Source of the DNA: Lineus longissimus | Lineage: Eukaryota > Nemertea > Pilidiophora > Heteronemertea > Lineidae | Length of the DNA: 64,000 nucleotides | Reading direction: 5' to 3' | Assembly: GCF_910592395.1 (NCBI RefSeq) | Contig: NC_088310.1 | Span: forward strand, 22,267,501 to 22,331,500 | Shown: in pieces, positions 61,101 to 64,000 of the stretch | Position numbering within the stretch: the stretch's first letter is position 1 | Layout of the letters: each line of letters begins with the position of its first letter | Program-made: the position numbers and the translations under genes | The notes under the pieces: model-generated | The model's input: the letters and a program-made list of their open reading frames with translations, nothing else | What the model was told of the DNA's origin: nothing | Databases searched by the model: none

Positions 61101-64000
61101 TGGGAAATGGCACCCACTAACTGGCTGCACTGGCTGCTCTGGCTGCACTGTAAAAAACACACGAGTCATACACAAATATTTCTCAATGTATTTGATTAAT
61201 TGTGATACATGTAGTAATTTGGGTGACTGAGACAGTTCCTTCAATCCTCATGTCAGATGGGGAACTTTGCTTCCTTCGACACATGCCATCAGATCGCTTT
61301 CAACAAGAATTTTTGTACTACAGCTATTATCTGCCTCCAAAGATTTTCTATAAGCCTAAATGTGAAGTTTATATTCATGCCATCATGGATTATTCGATTA
61401 CCAGCACTTTTCTGCTATACTGCATGAGCATGTGTTGTTCGATTAATATTTCATGAAAAGATTTGTAAACTTACTCTAATGTTCAGGTTTTGTTTTCTTA
61501 ATTGTGTTATTAATAGGGAATCAGGGCCTGCATGTTTCATTATCAGTTGTCCAATATTATGGTATGTGTAGTTACTGGATGGTGTGTTGATGTTGTATAT
61601 CTGTGAATTCTTAATTATACTATAGTATTGTTTAGGGCAGTAACTCTGCTTAGGGCAATAACTTACTGCAGCATTCTTTCAGTGCAATAACCTTTGAGCA
61701 GGTCTGAAAGGCAAATTGCAGTATCAATATTTGTGTTGCATACTTGCATTATTCAATGCAATGGGTACAGGAGGTTCGATCAAACGTTCATCATTTTTGG
61801 CCCCTGCCTTAGGGTCTCAAAACCTGAGGCAAAAATGATAAAGAACAAATGATGTAGCAAATATTTTAGTTTCATTATTTAATCTAAGCCTATATGGATA
61901 ATTTTTTGTGTGATTACCCTGTGGTATGGCACTCAGCAAGGGCATGGCATAATATTGGTGATCATGTGTTGATCCGCTATTCATTCGTCTGGTATAATAT
62001 CTCTGAACTGCCTTTAAAAATATCTGTCAGAACACCAGACAGTTGTAAACCATGATGCATCTGTCGTCTATTTACTATTGACTGGAGTAAAATTGATTAC
62101 CGCTAGGCTGGACTTGACAATAGGCCACCTTACACCACACTTGGATTAGTGCCTGTGGGTGAAGTGAAGAGTCTATACTTCGCTTATTTCATGTAAAGTT
62201 ATATTTTCACAATTGCAAATTAATATTAAATAGGCGAAAACATTATATCAACAGTGTACGGTACTTGACACTTAGTCATAGTGCTCCACCCCTCAGCTCT
62301 GAAGGAAGATCAAGGCTGCAATTGTTTGATACCACACACGGGCACATTTCTTGTTACGTTTGGCAAGTCACTTAATGACGATTGCCTTATCCTTCCTTTT
62401 AGACTTGGCACTTGGATTAACCTAGCATGGACTCAAATCTTAGGCGAAGTCACTGCATCTAAAATGCAATGTAAATTGCTGGGCTAGTCCAGTTATTCTG
62501 AGACCTGTAACATCATCCACATTCTTTCGCTCCAGCAATTGACATCCATACATGTCATATACGGAAATAGATATGTTCCATCGATGGGCATGATGGACAG
62601 ATGCTGAAAGCAATCATTGACGGAAAGATCGACAAGTGAAACGACAGGAGGAAATCTCAGCCTCCTCAGCAGGAGAGCAAGATATGATTCGATTAAATAC
62701 GCATTATCATGCGAAATGATCGAAGGCATCCCCTATAGAATTTTCATTTCCTAGCTGATATTTTTGTTCTGGTTAATTGGTGTTCAGTTCAAGTATTGAT
62801 TTTGTGCGAATAGACTGAGATAATCTGTGGATGGGATCAATGATTGAAAGAAGCATGTGATCAATAAATAGTGTCTATATACTGTATTATCACTTCTACA
62901 TTTGATAATATGTTAGAAATGACAAAGTCATTGATATGGATGGAACCGTCATCAGGTGGCATTGATGGTTAAACCAGTGGATGGCAGGCCGTCTTGCAGT
63001 GTGGCATTGATCGTATGGCGAGTTGGATTATTGACCAGCTTCTGTATCATTGAATTGGAGATTGTTCTCACTAGATGGATGCTGGTGAATGTCTTCAGGC
63101 TTGGTTTTCACCTGGCCTGTGCTTTTTTATTGCCTTTTGGAATTGGCTGATCTTGACATTTACAAGACATACAGATCACAACCTACTCTATAGCTTTTAA
63201 GTGTTCATCTTCATTACTTTCAACTGTTGAAAGTTTAATGTAACCCGTGATTTCTTGACTTAGTGAAGTAGAATGAATTGACTTGAGTGGACCCAAGTTT
63301 CTGAAACAAGTGTTCTACGACAATATCTCGTCTGCCTCTTGGTGTTAAGTCCTTAAAGTACTGTGTTGCCATACTGAACTTCCAGTGGTATTGTCTCCGT
63401 AACCACCATATTGATGCGCTTTGTCTCGAGGCTGAGCAATGTCAATACATTGAGGGTCAAGATTTGTGTTGCTCGAGTTGAACTTTCTGCATCTGAACCA
63501 GGTGTCTGTATCAATGGTTGAGAGAAAGATGGGATTTCGTGTCTAAAACTCTGTTATCAGTTCTACTCTTGACTGTGATGTTGAAGTCATTCATTGAATC
63601 ACCATCAGGTAAAGGTAATGGTATACAACTTGTTGCAGTATTGCTAGGGTGTATGAAGCTGAGCGTGTGTACAGTTCCGGATTCAGTGATTGAGCGTAGA
63701 AATGATGATGTTTATGATAAACTCAACATCATCATCAATAGGTGAAGCATGTACATTTGAAAAACTGTTCTCTACCAAACTAGTTCTTGTAGGGTTGGAT
63801 TTCGTTTGTTCAACAGGACCTTCTATAATCCCAATTATGTGCATCATGACAGAACAAAATGATGCTAAGATTGGCAATCCAGTGACTTATGGTAAAATCC
63901 TTATATGGCCTAGTCCATCATGCCCAGAGGCTGCCTTATCAAGTCGAATTGCATGTTTAATATCACGGGATCGTACAGCATGGCTCTCTGTAGATGTACA
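58151..64000. other. no feature recognised
   Basis: AT-rich sequence with scattered open frames of 60-85 codons on both strands. None has convincing splice sites, motifs or a tandem structure. It may be intronic. Confidence 0.4.

Overview
The window is eukaryotic nuclear DNA. It has spliced genes with GT/AG introns, long AT-rich non-coding stretches and abundant dispersed and tandem repeats, and no bacterial gene organisation. The two securely identified housekeeping genes (symplekin and DPY30), a single-exon GT31 glycosyltransferase, a DIRS-type retroelement and repeats beginning with short hairpins followed by gtc/gtcc tracts all fit a marine invertebrate. A mollusc or brachiopod is my first guess. 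Hemichordate, echinoderm or lancelet is not excluded, and the sequence alone does not settle it.

Layout. 0-5 kb: two weak candidate exons on the minus strand and an intact 366-codon GT31 (beta-1,3-galactosyltransferase-like) gene on the minus strand. 5-10 kb: non-coding, with a small terminal-inverted-repeat element and a 1.7 kb interspersed element (family A) built of ~302 bp modules. 10.1-18.1 kb: the 3' half of the symplekin gene on the plus strand (15 exons whose phases all agree) and its 3' UTR. 18.5-20.7 kb: a complete four-exon DPY30 gene on the minus strand, convergent with symplekin. 22-31.7 kb: a minisatellite, then a block present in three copies, each carrying the same candidate terminal exon (only the middle copy is intact), with repeat families A, B and C inserted in it. 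31.7-36 kb: a dense array of family A modules. 36.2-36.7 kb: a degenerate tandem repeat. 37.0-52.2 kb: a 63 bp satellite with higher-order repeats, split by a GC-rich 6.73 kb DIRS-like tyrosine-recombinase retrotransposon (41670-48401) whose inverted terminal repeats and internal complementary region can be read directly. 52.3-64 kb: mostly featureless, with a speculative start of a plus-strand gene.

The host genes act in nuclear gene expression (symplekin: mRNA 3'-end processing scaffold; DPY30: core subunit of the H3K4 methyltransferase complexes) and in Golgi glycosylation (GT31). Nothing suggests that they form a functional cluster. Most of the window's interest lies in the repeats: a precise DIRS insertion with a reconstructable empty site, satellite monomers 21 codons long, three hairpin-headed repeat families with the same design, and family A modules carrying perfect AGGTCA direct repeats.
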